Part shown: piece by piece, positions 12,440-26,148 of the stretch
Position numbering within the stretch: position 1 is the first letter of the stretch
How the letters are laid out: the number at the start of each line of letters is the position of its first letter
Assembly (NCBI GenBank): GCA_029817715.1
Contig: JARUPY010000606.1
Location: 4,526,001 to 4,590,000 of the forward strand
Source: Melastoma dodecandrum
Taxonomy: Eukaryota; Streptophyta; Magnoliopsida; Myrtales; Melastomataceae
Direction of reading: 5' to 3'
DNA length: 64,000 nt
Program-made: the position numbers and the translations under genes
The notes under the pieces: model-generated
The model's database searches: none
Told to the model about the DNA's origin: nothing
The model's input: the letters and a program-made list of their open reading frames with translations, nothing else

Positions 12440-12447
12440 TATAAATA
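12440..12447 (+). promoter_or_regulatory. Possible TATA box of the KANADI gene
   Basis: TATAAATA at this place would put transcription start near 12475, giving a 5' leader of about 380 bp before the ATG at 12857. CT-rich leader sequence (TCCTCTTCCTCCTCCTCC) follows downstream, as is common in plant leaders. The assignment is positional only. Confidence 0.35.
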
Positions 12448-12856
12448 CATATACATAATGCATATATACATCTTGGAATGTCGTCGGCGGACCCAAAACG
12501 TGACGTACCATACTCATGGACGAGAGACGCCGTCGATTACACGGCGTTTCTCGCCCGCAAAGGTGTTTTTTGGCCACCGCCGTGGATGCGCAATAATTCA
12601 TTGTTTTGTTTTAGGGCGTCCACACAATAAAGAAGGGAAAGAAACCATTCGATTGATGGAAATCGGTCCCTCATAATTTCTCCTCTTCCTCCTCCTCCTT
12701 ATTCCTCTCAAGTGTCATTTTCTCACTTATACTTCACACAAAAGGAAGAACACACACAGAAAACTAAAAGCTCACCTCTTTCTTATCTTCCTCTTTTCCC
12801 CTTCTTCGTCTTCCCTCGATAACCTAACTACTCCCACGAGGGGTTTCGTCCGTTAG

Positions 12857-15800
12857 ATGGAGCTCTTCCCCGTGCACCCAGACCTCTCCCTCCAGATCAG
12901 CCCTCCTAGCTCCAAGACCTCGGAATCTCCACCGTGGAGGTCAGTGAGCGGACTCACGCAAGTCGACGATGTGGCAGCCGCCGACGCGAGCCTTGGGTTT
13001 TGGAAGAGGGCACTGAAGATGCCATCGGAGGGGGGAGCCACTGCCTCCTGGCAAGGGTTTGAGCCGTCGTCGAATGCCCCGGCTGTGACCCCTGTGGGGA
13101 GCATCGCTGGCGGAAACAGCATGGAGGCCCACTGCAATTACCTTAACCAAGGTTACACCCAACACAATTATATCCCCCATCACAGCCAGGACCTCGGTGG
13201 ATTCTTGAGACCCATCCGAGGGATCCCGCTGTACCAGAACCCTAGTAATAACTTCCCCCTAGCACACCTCGACGCAGCGACCACCCCTCCCAGTCCCATG
13301 TCCGGCAACAACAACGGCAGTAACAGTGGAGGATCAGTTCATCACCACCACCACCACCAACATCTTTACCATTCTCACAACATAATGAGGTCGAGATTCC
13401 TTTCTCGGTTCCCGGCCAAAAGGAACATGAGGGCCCCTCGGATGCGGTGGACAACCACGCTCCATGCCCGTTTCATCCACGCCGTCGAGCTCCTGGGCGG
13501 CCACGAAAGTAAGCCCTTGCTAAGATTCACCTATTTTTCGTGCACTTACTCGCTGCACTTCAACATGACAGGCAAATATTGAAATCATTCTGGATCTAAC
13601 ATATCTAATCATCCAAACCTAATCAATCAACAGATTACGGGGAATAGATTAATGCTGGGTCCCTTCATCTAGGATTGATGGTTTGTTTGCTTTGTGATGG
13701 CAGGAGCAACGCCGAAATCGGTGCTCGAGCTAATGGACGTCAAGGATCTAACATTAGCCCATGTTAAGTCTCACTTACAGGTCAGGATCTCCACCTCTAT
13801 ACTCTTCCTACTAATCACTTATCACAACTTCAACAATCACCATGAAAAAAATTGTTTTTGCTTAAGATTCTAAAACTACTACTAGATCCGATGGCCTGCC
13901 TTGGTTAGCAAGCAGGTTTTTCTGGGAGACAGAAGATTGCATCCCCCCCCAAAAAAAAAATAAAAAAAAAATGAATTAATTTTTTTTTAGCTTCTGTCAA
14001 ACTAGAGTGGGGGGGAAGAAGATGAACAAGACAGGGAGACAGAGAAAGGGATGGAGTGTGTGTATTTAGTGAAATGTTATCGATTTCAGAGAATCAAGTA
14101 AGGACAAAACACTCGGAATTTAAAAAAAATACCCAAATTAAATAATTCGATCTTGGAAGATTGAGGGTTCTTCTTCTTTCTCCTTCCTTTGGTTTAGAAA
14201 TGTGTGTGTGAGAGAGAGTTGAGACAGAGAGAGGGGAAAGATGGGAGGGAGTTGATTTTAGTACAGAAAACATAATCATTTCCCAATGATATTACATTCC
14301 CCCCTTCTTTCTTACACACACACACACCCAACACTCTCTGATACTCCCGAGAATTCCCCACATGTGAACTCTTTTGGTAATATGTGATTTTCTTTTTGGG
14401 TTCATCCCATTTTTCATTTAAAAAAAAACAAAGAATTCCAATTCTTCATGTGGTTGTGGACCTTGCATTCTTTTAGGGGGTTAGATCGGGTTACTTTATT
14501 TCGGTTGGTACAAGTCATTCTTTCAATTCGATATCCACAGATGTATAGGACCGTGAAGACGACGGACAGGGCTGCTGCATCCTCAGGTTTTCCCTTCGAC
14601 GTCTCGATCCCTTAAACCCTATGAAGTGATCTCGTGAGATGGATCTGTTATTGACAGCTGATTTCGATGCTGAATAACCAAAAACATCAGGGCAGCAGGA
14701 TGGCTATGAAAATGGGTCGTCAGGGGAGACATCGGACGACTTTGTCTTGGAAATACAAAACCCGAGAAGACACGACAAGCCCTCGTCATTTGTTCGACAA
14801 GGGAGGAAGGGTAACATTCAAGATAAGGGAGGCTACTTTGGCCTTTGGAGCAATTCCTCCAGGTAAAAGATAATGCCAAACCACTCGAACCTCGCGTGTC
14901 GTTTTTACTTCGCCGAAACATTTGTTGTGCCCTGATGCAGGGGTCGTCCGATTATCGAAGGCATTGTGGGTGTGTTTCGTTGATGTTTATCATAGGGGGA
15001 AAAGAGTCCTAAACCAAGAGTCGGGTGTTTTCTTTATATATATTTCAATAAAAAGGCATAAAGACTTTGGGAGAAGAGGGATAACAATATGACAAAAGGA
15101 GATCTGAATTTAGTTTCTTCTTCTTCTTCTTTTTTTCTTGTCAGAAGTCACGTGCCTAAACGTAGACATACACGAAGATGAATGAGGGTGGTCAACGGTG
15201 CATTAATTAATACGGAACGTCGATTGAATTTCCAGACACAGAGAATATCGATTATTTCAAAATGGGTTATTACTTCTGTGTCCGAGTTTTTGTTACCTTT
15301 TGCTTTTCCACTAATGGCATGTGAGTAGGGAAGTGCCATTTCGTATAGTGCCAGAAAATATAAAGTTAGGGCAACATTATACTTAAACCAGTACACCCTT
15401 TAGTTGTTACGGCCTTAGCTAGTGATCATAGTCCTAAACATTGACATTCATGGAAACGAGTCTCGATGCAATAGAAAGGTTCCTCCGCGTCCATGACTTG
15501 AAATAACATCTTTTTAGGTTACAAGAATAAGGTTGTGCGTAGTCAGTCATTCGTCCTGCGTGAACTCCCGTGTACGTCCTGATTGCATATCCAAGCCATT
15601 GGACATGATCATCCGTTAATGTTGGAGACATCTCTTTCATAGGAAATTGTTTTTTGGAGGGTTTCTAAAGACAAAGGGCATTTCCACTCGTGGGGACCTA
15701 CATGTTAGAAAATCTAAGATATGGAGTCTTTGAGAAAAACATCACGATGATAAAAAGAGCCTAGATTGATTATCATCCCCATTTTATGAAATCTTTCCTC

Positions 15801-16508
15801 CACCCAAAACATAATAATTGACATAGCTTCCTTAGAATTTTATACATTATGTTTCTATCACTTCAATTGGGGGGTTATGTATGATGGGCCATCACATGCA
15901 TGGATTTTCCCAATCAGTTTTTGTTCATTCTTTTAAAGTTATGAGTGAGGATGGGGAGAAAAAGTAGAGAACTATGATGAAAGACAACTAAAAGATGTGA
16001 TGCCTTTTCTTTGTTGCTTGGGGGTTGTAATATATATTATGTATATTTAGCTTCTTCTTCTTTTTTAAAATTTTCTTGCATGGATTCCACTTTGATTGGG
16101 GAAAAAGAAATTATTCCCATATCAATCAATCACCACGTTTGTCTTGTCTTGTGTAGGGAAGCTTGGTTGCATGGAAGAAAGTCAAGAGATCCAATAGAAA
16201 TCACAAGCTCCGTTGAGGTACTCTCTTTAAACTTGTTATATTATTAATATTAATATACAATAGAATGCTCAAAACTAGAGTAATGTAACAAACATAAACC
16301 TGCACGTGTTTCAACTCAAAACTAGAGTTTTGTCTTCTTCTTATAATTATTGACTTGCCATTTGTGTTGTCTGAGTAAACCTTTGGAATCGTTAATCTTG
16401 CAGGATACAGATCCAAAGATGTCGAGCCACGAGAGGACATCAGAAATAACATCACCAGCCAGCCCAATGAGCCTCAACTTGAACATTTCTTTGGGAATGT
16501 CACTTTAA
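12857..16508 (+). CDS. KAN: KANADI-type GARP transcription factor
   Basis: Six exons fit in phase: 12857-13508, 13704-13780, 14541-14586, 14691-14862, 16157-16217 and 16404-16508, giving 370 aa. The start MELFPVHPDLSLQISPP, then LGFWKRAL and FLRPIRGIPLYQN are hallmarks of KANADI proteins. The GARP DNA-binding domain (about residues 192-250) runs from RAPRMRWTTTLHARFIHAVE across two introns through KSVLELMDVKDLTLAHVKSH to MYRTVKTTD. A His/Gln run precedes it. The later exons give EAWLHGRKSRDP and an ending NLNISLGMSL, an EAR-like leucine pattern. Length and N-terminus are closest to KAN1/KAN2, not the shorter KAN4. The family are nuclear factors setting abaxial organ identity and acting mostly as repressors. 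The 1.3-kb fourth intron is the longest. Confidence 0.95.
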
Positions 16509-18001
16509 ATTCTTTCTCAATAATCTTAATATTTTTCTGATCTTTCGTGTTTTTCTTCTTCGTTTCAACTTGTGATGTCGAGAGATCAAAGCAAGGGAAA
16601 AGCAACGCAGTACTATATATAAAAATATATAACATTATATATAGATGAGAACCAGGTTCCCTGCTGGGAAAATCAGAGTAAATAGTGGAAAAGGTGTCAA
16701 AAAGAAAGGGAAAGAAAAGGTGTGGAGAGATAAAAAGACAAGTCAAGCAGACATGAATGAACGTAACGAAAGGGGAGGTTAACTAATAAGGAAATTAGAA
16801 TAATACTAATGATGATGGTAGATATAATGGGGGAAGGTCATTTGAATTGATTGGTAACTTTAACTGGGTTTTTAGAAAAAAAAAGAAAAAGGTTGTATCA
16901 TTGGGAGCACTAAGAAGTTAATTCATAAAACAATTGTTCTCCATGCCTTTTGGGAAAGGGGAGAATAGGGTGGGTTTTTCTTTTGCCTTTCCTCCCAACT
17001 TTTTTTGAAAAGAGAAAGCATTAAAGAGCAGAAATTCCAACCATAAAAGGATGTAAGAAAAGGAACCATTTCATTTTAGCATGTGTTTGTTGCCTAAATA
17101 CATATTAATCTTTATGTTTGTTGCCTACAATTTATGCCACAATTAATTAGGTTCGCTGTTCCTGGTCGAGTTTTTGTTGGAAATGATAATTGAGATCCAT
17201 TCCTTTTTAACTAAGAAAAGAAGGAAGATGCCAGATGTGATTTGAGCACAAACCTTCGAACTCGCTCGATAATTCTGGGTTGTTTGATTACTTTACGGTT
17301 CAGCTGATCTCGTCCCATTTTTCGTCTCCCGTCGCAAAATGTTAAAATCGAGAACATAAGTTTTTCTCATCATATTTGCAGAGATTTTGAGAAACGGGTC
17401 ATCGCTGTATGCAAAGATGACACGCTATTTTCAGCGACAGACCATCTTGGACGATTTAAGACAACCCTTTTGAAGAGGGAACTTGACACATGACATGTCT
17501 TAACCCCTCTCCATAATTCTCCAGCTCAGCGAGCAACATGGACCACAGTCGAGTGTAAGACTTGTGGTGGTGTATGAACCTAGCGAGAGACCATTTTCGG
17601 ATCGGACTGCAGTGTGAAAAGGGTTTAAAAAATTAAGAAGAGAGGCCTGCCTACAACAATTATTAGTCAAGTAAAAAAGGCATAACCAGGCTACTCACTT
17701 AATTGTAGACAGAGACTCGATTATCATGAGATGAATGAGTGGGAATAGAATTAGTGAGTGATTCGAGGACTGATACTTCTTTCATTTGGCCAGCAAAAGA
17801 CAACAAAAACAAAATCCTCCTTGTAAAAGGACAAAGAGCAAACTGAAAATAATCAAATATTTGTAATTCAAATCCACTCAATTGGCACAGCCACACGTAA
17901 AGAGAAGATAGAGTCGCACTGTACACATTAGTTCAATTGTTGGGGTGGGATGGGGGGGTGAGAACAGAGGGTTTTCCAGAAAGTGAAGAAAAGGAAGGGG
18001 G
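16509..18001. other. Non-coding stretch between KANADI and the Tat element
   Basis: This AT-rich sequence downstream of the KANADI stop should contain its 3' UTR. No further gene-like frame or repeat structure is seen. It ends with a G-rich tract whose last five bases (GGGGG, 17997-18001) are the left target duplication of the next element. Confidence 0.6.
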
Positions 18002-18709
18002 TGTTTAACGACAGAAACTCTGGGACACAGATCTTAGTCTAGAATGCAGGCCCAAGGGACGGGAATCCAGTAAGGAAGTGGCAACAGAAACACACCAGGC
18101 GAAGACTTGCTGGGCGAAGTAGCTACCGAGCGACAGGGATACCAGGCGACGGGCAACAAGAGGAAGCAACAAGCGATGGTTGAGCGAGCGAGGAAATTAT
18201 ACGGCGAATACCAATGGGCGATGCGATTGATCAACTTAGCTGTTAAGGAAGACTCCAGAATATCTCAGGATTCGGAACGAGATTATGGCCAAGATTGCTC
18301 GTATGGAAATGAGATATTCCATGGAGACCGACAGCAAATGACGCGTAATATATGTGCAATATTTCTTTACCGTGTATACGTAGGTCTAACTTATTATAAA
18401 TACATGTTCTTAGGCATTGTATAAAGACACCTCTCTACAGACGGACATATTGTCAATTTATCTTTTCAAGCATTCCAGTGTTCAAGCTCTCTTTGTGCTC
18501 CTGCGTTCTTGCTTACTTCCGAAGGCATCGTCGATGGTGTCCGTAAGTGCTTTCGCTTAAGGCTGCCAATCCGCTGTCTTCCCTCTCTTCTTTTATTTCA
18601 TACGGCGACCACATATTCAACGAATCCTCCGGGCACCAGTTGTCCGTAGTGCCAGAGATTTCCGACGTGTTTGGATCCGGCTTGTCCGCGGTCACTTCCG
18701 GAGCGAACA
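18002..18709 (+). repeat. Left LTR of the Tat element
   Basis: The 708-bp repeat starts TGTTTAACGACAGAAA and ends GGAGCGAACA. It matches 30209-30935 over its whole length, apart from about 19 bp present only in the right copy (CATCTATAGCTCAACGG... near 30247) and scattered substitutions. TATAAATA at 18395-18402 is a likely LTR promoter box. Confidence 0.92.
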
Positions 18710-18719
18710 CGCCTTTCAC

Positions 18720-20975
18720 GACCACAGTGGGAGTTTAGGGCTAACACAATACCATCGACTCGATCTGGTGGTAATTCAGATAACCTCGGAGGCAATAACC
18801 CCGAAGGAGAGAATACCAACGATGGACATGGGTCAAACCCGGCCTTAGCTGGAGAACTGTCAGCCATCATGAGCACTCTCCAGCTCTTAATGGAGAAAGT
18901 CGACGCTATCGACCAGAAGCACGACGCCTTCAAGGAAATAATCCACTCCAAGATGTAGGCCGTCTTTCAGAACCTTGGAACTATGTCAGAGGAACCATTG
19001 AGCAGCCCCGTTGACAGAAGGGTCGAATCGGCTACCAGGTATCAGCCTGAATATTCTTCCCATAGGGCAGTAATTGTCGAAGGTAAAAGAAAGGTTGATA
19101 CTGAGGATGTCCATATCTATGCAAATCCCGGGAGGATGACTTATAACAACCCACCACTCGTGATAAATGAAGGCAAAAGGGTTGTGCAACCAGTCCACCA
19201 AGCTACATATCAACCTCTGTTCCGGAGAAGGGAAAAGTTCGTCAAGCCTGTAAAAAGCAAATTCATTCGCCCAACAGAGGATCAACGACATTCTGAATAT
19301 ATTCCCCAGCCAGTACATAGGAGAAAGACGGCATTGCCTGAAGTAATCGCGCCACCAGAGATTATGCCTGAGATTAGATACTACGTTGCTCAACTAGTTG
19401 ACAGGGCAATCCCTAGGGCATACGAGGCAAACGAAATTCAACTATACCGGGCTCCGTATCCTGACAATATTGATCAAGACTACCCTTTTCCTAAGGGATA
19501 TCGCGTTCCTGAATTTGCCCTTTTTTTAGGCAAAGAAGGGATTTCGCCTGCGGAACATATCACCCTCTTCAGTCATCAAGCTGGAGAGGCCACTACTAAT
19601 GGTTTCTGGAAACTTCGTTTGTTTCCGAGCTCCCTTATTGGAGCCGCCTTTACGTGGTATATAAACCTGCCTCCTAATTCAGTGAGGAATTGGGATAACA
19701 TGCAAGTCCAATTCACGCTGGCGTTTTGCACAAACTGACCCAGCCGTGACTTTGCCAGATCTCACTCACATGAAATAACAATCTGGTGAACCTGTAGCCG
19801 GCCTTTTGAATAAGTTTCGAAAAGCACGACTCAGACGTAAAACCTCTGCGTCCAAGACCGAGCTCATCCCCATCGCACATGACTCCCTTCTTCTTCGACT
19901 CAGAAAGAAATTAGATGGAAAAGTCTTCAGGGATTGGAACGAGTTGGTCAGGAGAGCTATCCGGTATGAAAATCTCCTTAGAGAGAAAAGCCAGGCGAAA
20001 GGAAATTTAATAACGGGACCAATGGTAATCTATCAAGCAGAACCAATCGTCGACGTCGACATCGCAGAATACGTGAAGGGATAAACCCTAACATACGAGG
20101 AGTTGACAAAGAAAAACTTCCGAGCCAAGGCGTCTCCAAAAACTCAAGAAAAAAGAAAATATTCCTTTGACGAGTCGAAGGCTAACGAAATCTATGAATT
20201 CATGCTCCAAAACGGGCAAATTCGATTAAAGTCGGGTCATCGAGTTCTTCGTACTGATAGAGAGAAGTCAAGGAATTTCTGTAAGTGGCTTGGGTCATTC
20301 ACCCACGCCACTAAAGACTGCATCGCATTTAGAAACTTGGTGCAAGATCTTATTGAATCAAAAGAAATACGCTTCCCATATTCACAGGATCCAGCGTTAA
20401 CAGAGTCCCATCCTTTTGATGATTTGGTTGATGTGAACACCTTCAACGTCAATTGCCTTACTACTTCTCTTTCGTCGATGCAGGGTGACAGAGATCGGCA
20501 AATTCGATTAAAGTCGGGTCATCGAGTTCTTCGTACTGATAAAGAGAAGTCAAGGAATTTCTGTAAGTGGCTTGGGTCATTCACCCACACCACTAAAGAC
20601 TGCATCACGTTTAGAAACTTGGTGCAAGATCTTGTTGAATCAAAAGAAATACGCTTCCCATATTCACAATATCTAGCGTTAACAGAGTCTCATCCTTTTG
20701 ATGATTTGGTTGATGTGAACACCTTCGACGTCAATTGCCTTACTACTTCTCTTTCGCCGATGCATGGTGATAGAGATCAATCGCTTGAGACTAGAGAGAC
20801 GCTCCTTGCCAACATGTTGTTCAAGCGCCTTGTAAGCAAAGGAATCCTTCAGTGCCCTGCTGACCTCGAAAGAATGCAGTATAATCGTTGTCGCTGGCAT
20901 ATAGATCAGTCACATACCCCCTATCATTGTCATACTTTCAAGAAGTACCTTCTCGGTGAGAGAAAGACAGAGTGA
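18720..20975 (+). pseudogene. gag region of the Tat element, broken
   Basis: The frame at 18720-18958 (NPALAGELSAIMSTLQLLME) ends in TAG and resumes at 18983-19738 with the capsid-type retrotransposon gag signature (SSLIGAAFTWYINLPPNSVRNWDNM). It continues in other frames at 19806-20084 and 20103-20975. The last part contains a zinc-knuckle-like motif (CKWLGSFTHxTKDC) twice, because of a 282-bp in-frame duplication. Between the parts there are stops (18956, 19738, 20084). Confidence 0.85.
20216..20779 (+). repeat. 282-bp in-frame tandem duplication in gag
   Basis: The sequence starting GGGCAAATTCGATTAAAGTC at about 20216 recurs 282 bp later (TTCGATTAAAG begins at 20221 and at 20503). It codes for 94 residues including IRLKSGHRVLRTD, the Cys/His motif CKWLGSFTH.TKDC and ESHPFDDLVDVNTF. 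The two copies differ at only a few bases (for example HATKDC against HTTKDC). Confidence 0.93.
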
Positions 20976-21995
20976 TATTACCTTAACCGCCTCGAAGAGA
21001 TGGCGATGGGAATCAACAGTGGCTCCAGAGCATTCCAGTGCACAGAGAAACGTCTAGAGTGGAACAATACTCCACCCAATGGAAATAAAGGGCTCTACAC
21101 CCCTGAGGAACTCATGAGACAAGGACTCACAGGCGAGAGGAGTATAGTTAAAAAGGGGCTTATGCCAAAAAGGCTTCCAGGCGATGTGCTGCAGATCACC
21201 TCGGACCTCAGCAGGCGGGAGAAAATATAGAGGAACAGGATTACCCTCAGGTTAATGAGGATGCAATGAAAAAATGAACATCTATAGCCCAGTTTCTAAT
21301 AGCTGACATGCTCTGTTACAGGTGCAAACCAATAGCAGCCCACAAGTTACTCATCACCCAGATGTGCCAGTTCTGTTGTAATCAATACTTCTTGCTTCTA
21401 GCGGGATTGGCATCTGAAGGGAAGATCAGACTAGAAAAGGTAAACCTCCGACAGGTAATCAATCTGAATATGAGTTTACAAGTTTCCCAGAAGTTTCGCC
21501 TGGAGGGAAACCTAAAAAGGGCTATGACCCACACCAAAGGGAGTTTGTTCAGGTTAATAATCGCCTACAACCTCTCATAAACTCACGCTTCATTCGTGTA
21601 CCCGTCCTCCCAAATAAAGGGACATGGCAGAAAGTAGGCATGGGAGCACAACCCCAGATACCTACCGAGAAAACCAAGAAGCGAAAAGAGAGGAGGGCTC
21701 GACGTGTTGCAGAAAAGTGCACTAAAACAGCAATCTCAGATGTTAAGAAGGCGAAGGAGTCAAGCGAAAGTGACTTTGCGTCTAACTCGCTGAGCGACTA
21801 CAACCCAATTCGATCCGGGACTCCACCCGAGGCGAAAGAAGTTGCATGCAACGTTCTCATGCTACCAGCTGAGTTCACTAAAAAGGAAAGTGGTCAGACG
21901 AAAGGTAGGCTAGCTCTACCCTTCAATCTTAATATCTCAACTGATATACCTCAGAATTTTCCGAGTAGATGGTTTAAAGAACCACCTACAACGTT

Positions 21996-22334
21996 ATGGA
22001 AACACACGTTTCCCCTCCATATCTAAGGACGATCAACAACGTAGCAATACGTCGTGTCATTGTAGACAATGGAGCGACTATCAACTTGCTCCCCCTCGAA
22101 GCTTATAAGAGCCTTGGGGATGACATAGCCGAACTCGGGAAAACTGACGTAAGAGTCAGTGGATTCAATGCGATTACTTCCTTCTGTGTAGGCGTGGTTT
22201 CTGTTAAACTCCGAGTAGGCACGCATGAAAAGAGGACGGCTTTCTTCGTAATTGACATAAAGCCATCTTTCAATGCTTTACTCGGGAGAGATTGGCTTCA
22301 CAAAGCTGGAGTCATACCTTCCACTCTTCACTAG
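21996..22334 (+). pseudogene. Aspartic protease region of the Tat element
   Basis: The frame reads VIVDNGATINLLPLEAYKSLG, then NALLGRDWLHKAG. This is the retropepsin-type fold seen between gag and reverse transcriptase in Ty3/gypsy elements. The active-site triad is kept in the form D-N-G where most families have D-S/T-G. Frames on both sides are interrupted. Confidence 0.8.
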
Positions 22335-22723
22335 GAACTCTTATTATGGGGGAGACATGGTTTAGAGGTTGTTATGGGACAAGCAAATGAAGATGCCGAC
22401 TTACCTTATGTCTGCGCAGGGGCAGTCAAACAAGTCAAAGATATGATGCTAAAGTAGAGGTACGCTATGGGGGAACCCAAATGTTGGCACTCTGGGCGAA
22501 GTAGGCTACGAGTTCCTAGTTTCATACGATGAACCACCGTTGGCGCCGCCTCAAAACCCGATCATCCCAACTGGATGGGGAAATGAGCTGTAGGTCGAGG
22601 TCAAAGAAGATCTAACTCCACTCAAGAAGGACATGCACGAAGCTGGAATACGAGACGATAGCAGCATCCAACAAACTGAGACGGACTTGGAGCCCAATAG
22701 ACTCCTCAACCCATCCTCGTCTA

Positions 22724-24051
22724 ATGGAGAGTGAACAACCTGATCCAATACTGGATGTCCTAGAAAGATTAGCTAGATACATGACATCCAGAATAAGTAA
22801 GGCACAGTGTAATGCGTCTCCTCAAGCATCCCGAGACATGCTAACTATCGTTCCCAACATTTCTATCGTTCCTTGCGATCCCTTGAGGGAAATAAACCTG
22901 CGGACTACTGAATTCCCACGTATTACTTACCTTAGTTCGCTAATGAACAAAGGCGAAACTCGGGACATAAGTGAAGTCCTACACGCTTATAAGGATTGCT
23001 TCGTTTGGGACTGCACCGAAATGCCTGGTCTCAATCGAGAATTTCAAACGAGCACAAACTCCCGACATACAAGAATTTCAAACCCATAAAACAAATTCCA
23101 AGGAGGATGTCGGGGGAAGTAGCCCAAATGGTCTACGACGAAATTAAGAAATAGTTCAAAGCTGGATATATAAGGACGGCTAAGTATGTTGACTAGATTT
23201 CCAGCATAGCGCATGTTGTCAAGAAAAATGACAAGATTAGGGTGTGCATAGATTTTCGCAATTTGAATAAAGCGACACCTAAAGACGAATACCCTATGCT
23301 TATCGCGGACGATCTTATAGATAAGTCAGCAGGCCACGAGCTAATGTCCTTTATGGACGGGTATTCTGGGTATAACCATATCTTCATTGCCGAAGAAGAT
23401 TTGCACAAGACAGCATTCAGATTCCCAATAGAGATCTTCGAGTAAGTTGTTATGCCTTTCGGATTGAAAAATGTTGGAGCCACATATCAAAGAGCAATGA
23501 ACCTAATCTTCACCTAGTTAATATGAAAGATAGTCGAGGTATATATCGACGATGTGGTGGTAAAGTCCAAGAAGAGACAAGATCACTATCATCATCTAAG
23601 CGAAGCATTTGAGAAGATGCGAAAACACAACCTTAAGCTTAATCCGCTGAATTGCGCCTTTGTAGTACAGAAAGGGCAATTCCTTGGGTTCCTTGTACAC
23701 CAATGAGGAATCGAAGTGGACTCTCTAAAAACTCGCGCTGTTCAAAACCTTCCAGCGCCACAGAGCAAAAAGGAACTCCAAGCCTTTCTCGGTAGGGTAA
23801 ATTACATTCGCCGATTCATAGGCAACGTGGCATCTAAGACAAGCGCCTTCTCAACAATTCTTAAAGGGAAGGAAAAAGGTCAAATAGAATGGATATCGAA
23901 GCATGAGCGAGCGTTCCAGAAATTAAAAAATTATCTAACCAAACCCCTTGTGTTGGCACCGCCAAACGTAAATGCTCCATACATTCTTTATGTGGCAGCA
24001 TCCCAGTTTACTATCGGGTTAATGCTAGCACAGGAACAAGACGGAGTATAA
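22724..24051 (+). pseudogene. Reverse transcriptase/RNase H region of the Tat element
   Basis: Frames at 22724-23089, 23242-23445, 23520-23700 and 23716-24051 together cover the polymerase: IRVCIDFRNLNKATPKDEYPM, FMDGYSGYNHIFIAEED, KTAFRFP, the active-site box YIDD near 23550, and the connection QAFLGRVNYIRRFIGN. The first RNase H begins near 23980. Stop codons at 23196, 23443, 23517 and 23704 break the frame. Confidence 0.85.
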
Positions 24052-24125
24052 AGAGCGATCTATTATTAACAGAACAGGGGTATACCTCAACAGAGAAGAT
24101 TTGCCTAGCAGTATATTACTCTGTC

Positions 24126-25934
24126 ATGAAACTTAGGCACTACATCAGGTGTAACGATGTGTACATCATCTCTAGGACCCCTGTAACCAAAGTATTCTTT
24201 GACAATCCCTTGCTCACCGGGAGAATAGGTAAATGGAGTCTAGTGCTATCAGCCTATAACATTTACCACAAACCGCAAGCCTCAGTCAAAAGCTATGCCT
24301 TAGCCGAGTTCGTCGCCCATTATGGTGAAGGCAATCCCGATGCCACTCATGAGGAAGTTCAAACAAACGAACGATGGACCATCTGGTTCGACGGGTCCTC
24401 TAACAAGTTTGGAATTGGTGTGGGCGTCTTTATTGAGACATCATGGAAAGCAGAAACCAGAGTGGCTTGCCGCATCAATGGAAAAGTAACCAACAACGAA
24501 GCAGAGTATGAGGCCTTAATCTTGGCCCTACGAATTACTCTATACTAGAAGTTGGATAACGTAAAAATATGCGGTGACTCCCAACTAGTGATTCAACAAC
24601 TCCTTGACCAAAGTGAATGCCACGCACCTCATCTTGATAAATACTTACGCAGAACAAAAGAACTCTTCGCCAAACTACGAGGGGCTGAAATCGCTCATGT
24701 AAAACGAGATGACAATCAAGAGGCCAACTGTTTAGCACAATGGGCCTCAGGGTTGATCAGCGACTCAGAAATATCCAGAAGCGATATGACTTTGTTCGTG
24801 AGCAAAAAGCCAGAGTTCTGCAAAGACGGGATAAAAACTAAAGAAGTTCGCACCGCCAACCTATTCGAGTAGAAAGAGGATTGGCGAGAACCAATACGAC
24901 AATTCCTCAAGGATACTAGTGCAAAAGTAGAAAGAACGATCTGAGTAGTCGCCAGGCATTACGTAATCCATGACGGTGTCCTATATAGAAAGACTAGTGA
25001 AGATGTCCTACTAAGATGCGTTGATCTGGACGAAGTCATCCCAATCATGATGGAAACACATGAACGGCTGTGCAGAGCACACCAGGCTGGTATCAAAATG
25101 AGCTGGGCGATTAAGCGACACAGTTTTTACTGCCTTCAATGGTTAAAAATTGCATTGAAATGGCTCGAGCCTGCCAGGCTTGCCAGCAATGCGGGCCAAT
25201 GAAGCAAACCCCCGCAACAGACATGAGCGTCATAATAAAGTCATGGCCTTTCAGGACATGAGAATTAGATATCATGGGAGAATTCCATCCTCACTCTAGC
25301 AGACGGGATGTTTACATACTCGTCTCTACAGACTACTTCACCAAAATGGGTCGAGGCGGCGGCGTATAAATCAATTGATCAGAAAGACGTAATGCAGTTC
25401 ATCAAGAACTTCATTATGTACCGATACGGAGTACCCTAGAGTATCGTGGTAGACAATGCAAGAGTATTCAACGGCGAACTCATGGAAGAATTCGCCGAAG
25501 ACTTTGGTTTTAAAGTGCTTAACTCAACTCCGTACCATGCTCAGTCAAACGGGCAAGCAGAAGCCTCTAATAAACTCATCAAGCATACCCTCCTCCAGGA
25601 GACGTTATGGGTCTTACGGGTTACCAAGAGAGAAAGCACAGGTGTCACCCCGTACAACCTCGTTTACGGGCATGATGTTATGCTCCCGATAGAGGTGCGT
25701 TATCGCTCGTTTAGATTCCTCAGCCACCTCGACGAACACGAGGGATACGGGGAAGACGTGCGCCTCGAGCAAGAGGGTCTAGAGACCACCAGGATTAACG
25801 TGCTAAACCATTTGGAAGCACACAAGAGGAAAATTGCCCGCTACTATAACAAGAAGGTGGTCCCTCCGTCATTTAAAAATGGGGACCTAGTCTGGAAACT
25901 CAGGTTGCTTGAGGGAGTCCGAGACTACTTCTAA
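24126..25934 (+). pseudogene. Second RNase H and integrase of the Tat element
   Basis: From 24126 the sequence gives the end of the first RNase H (KLRHYI). An additional RNase H begins at WTIWFDGSSNKFGIGVGVF and contains NNEAEYEALI and DNVKICGDSQLVIQQL. The integrase follows with a decayed zinc-binding part (about 24970-25200) and core (VDNARVFNGELMEEF, NSTPYHAQSNGQAEASNK at 25446-25590). Its end is LVWKLRLLEG near 25900. Numerous stops are present. The dual RNase H arrangement supports the Tat lineage. Confidence 0.85.
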
Positions 25935-26148
25935 GGGAAATGGACACCAAATTGGGAAGGGCTATCCGGGGTAATTGAATCCCATCTCGGGAATTCATAT
26001 CGCCTAGGGGGGCTCGATGGATCTACGCATGACCTCAAAATCAACGGCATGTACCTAAAGAGGTATAAACCTACGATGTGGGAAATGCACAAAAATAACA
26101 TCTCAAAACGTTTCCCCACAATCTAGGGACATATACAAACGTAGCAAG

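Noticed and set aside
12202..12676. Overlapping open frames upstream of the KANADI start
   Set aside because: Their amino-acid runs are low complexity and mirror each other on both strands; the region is better explained as promoter and leader.
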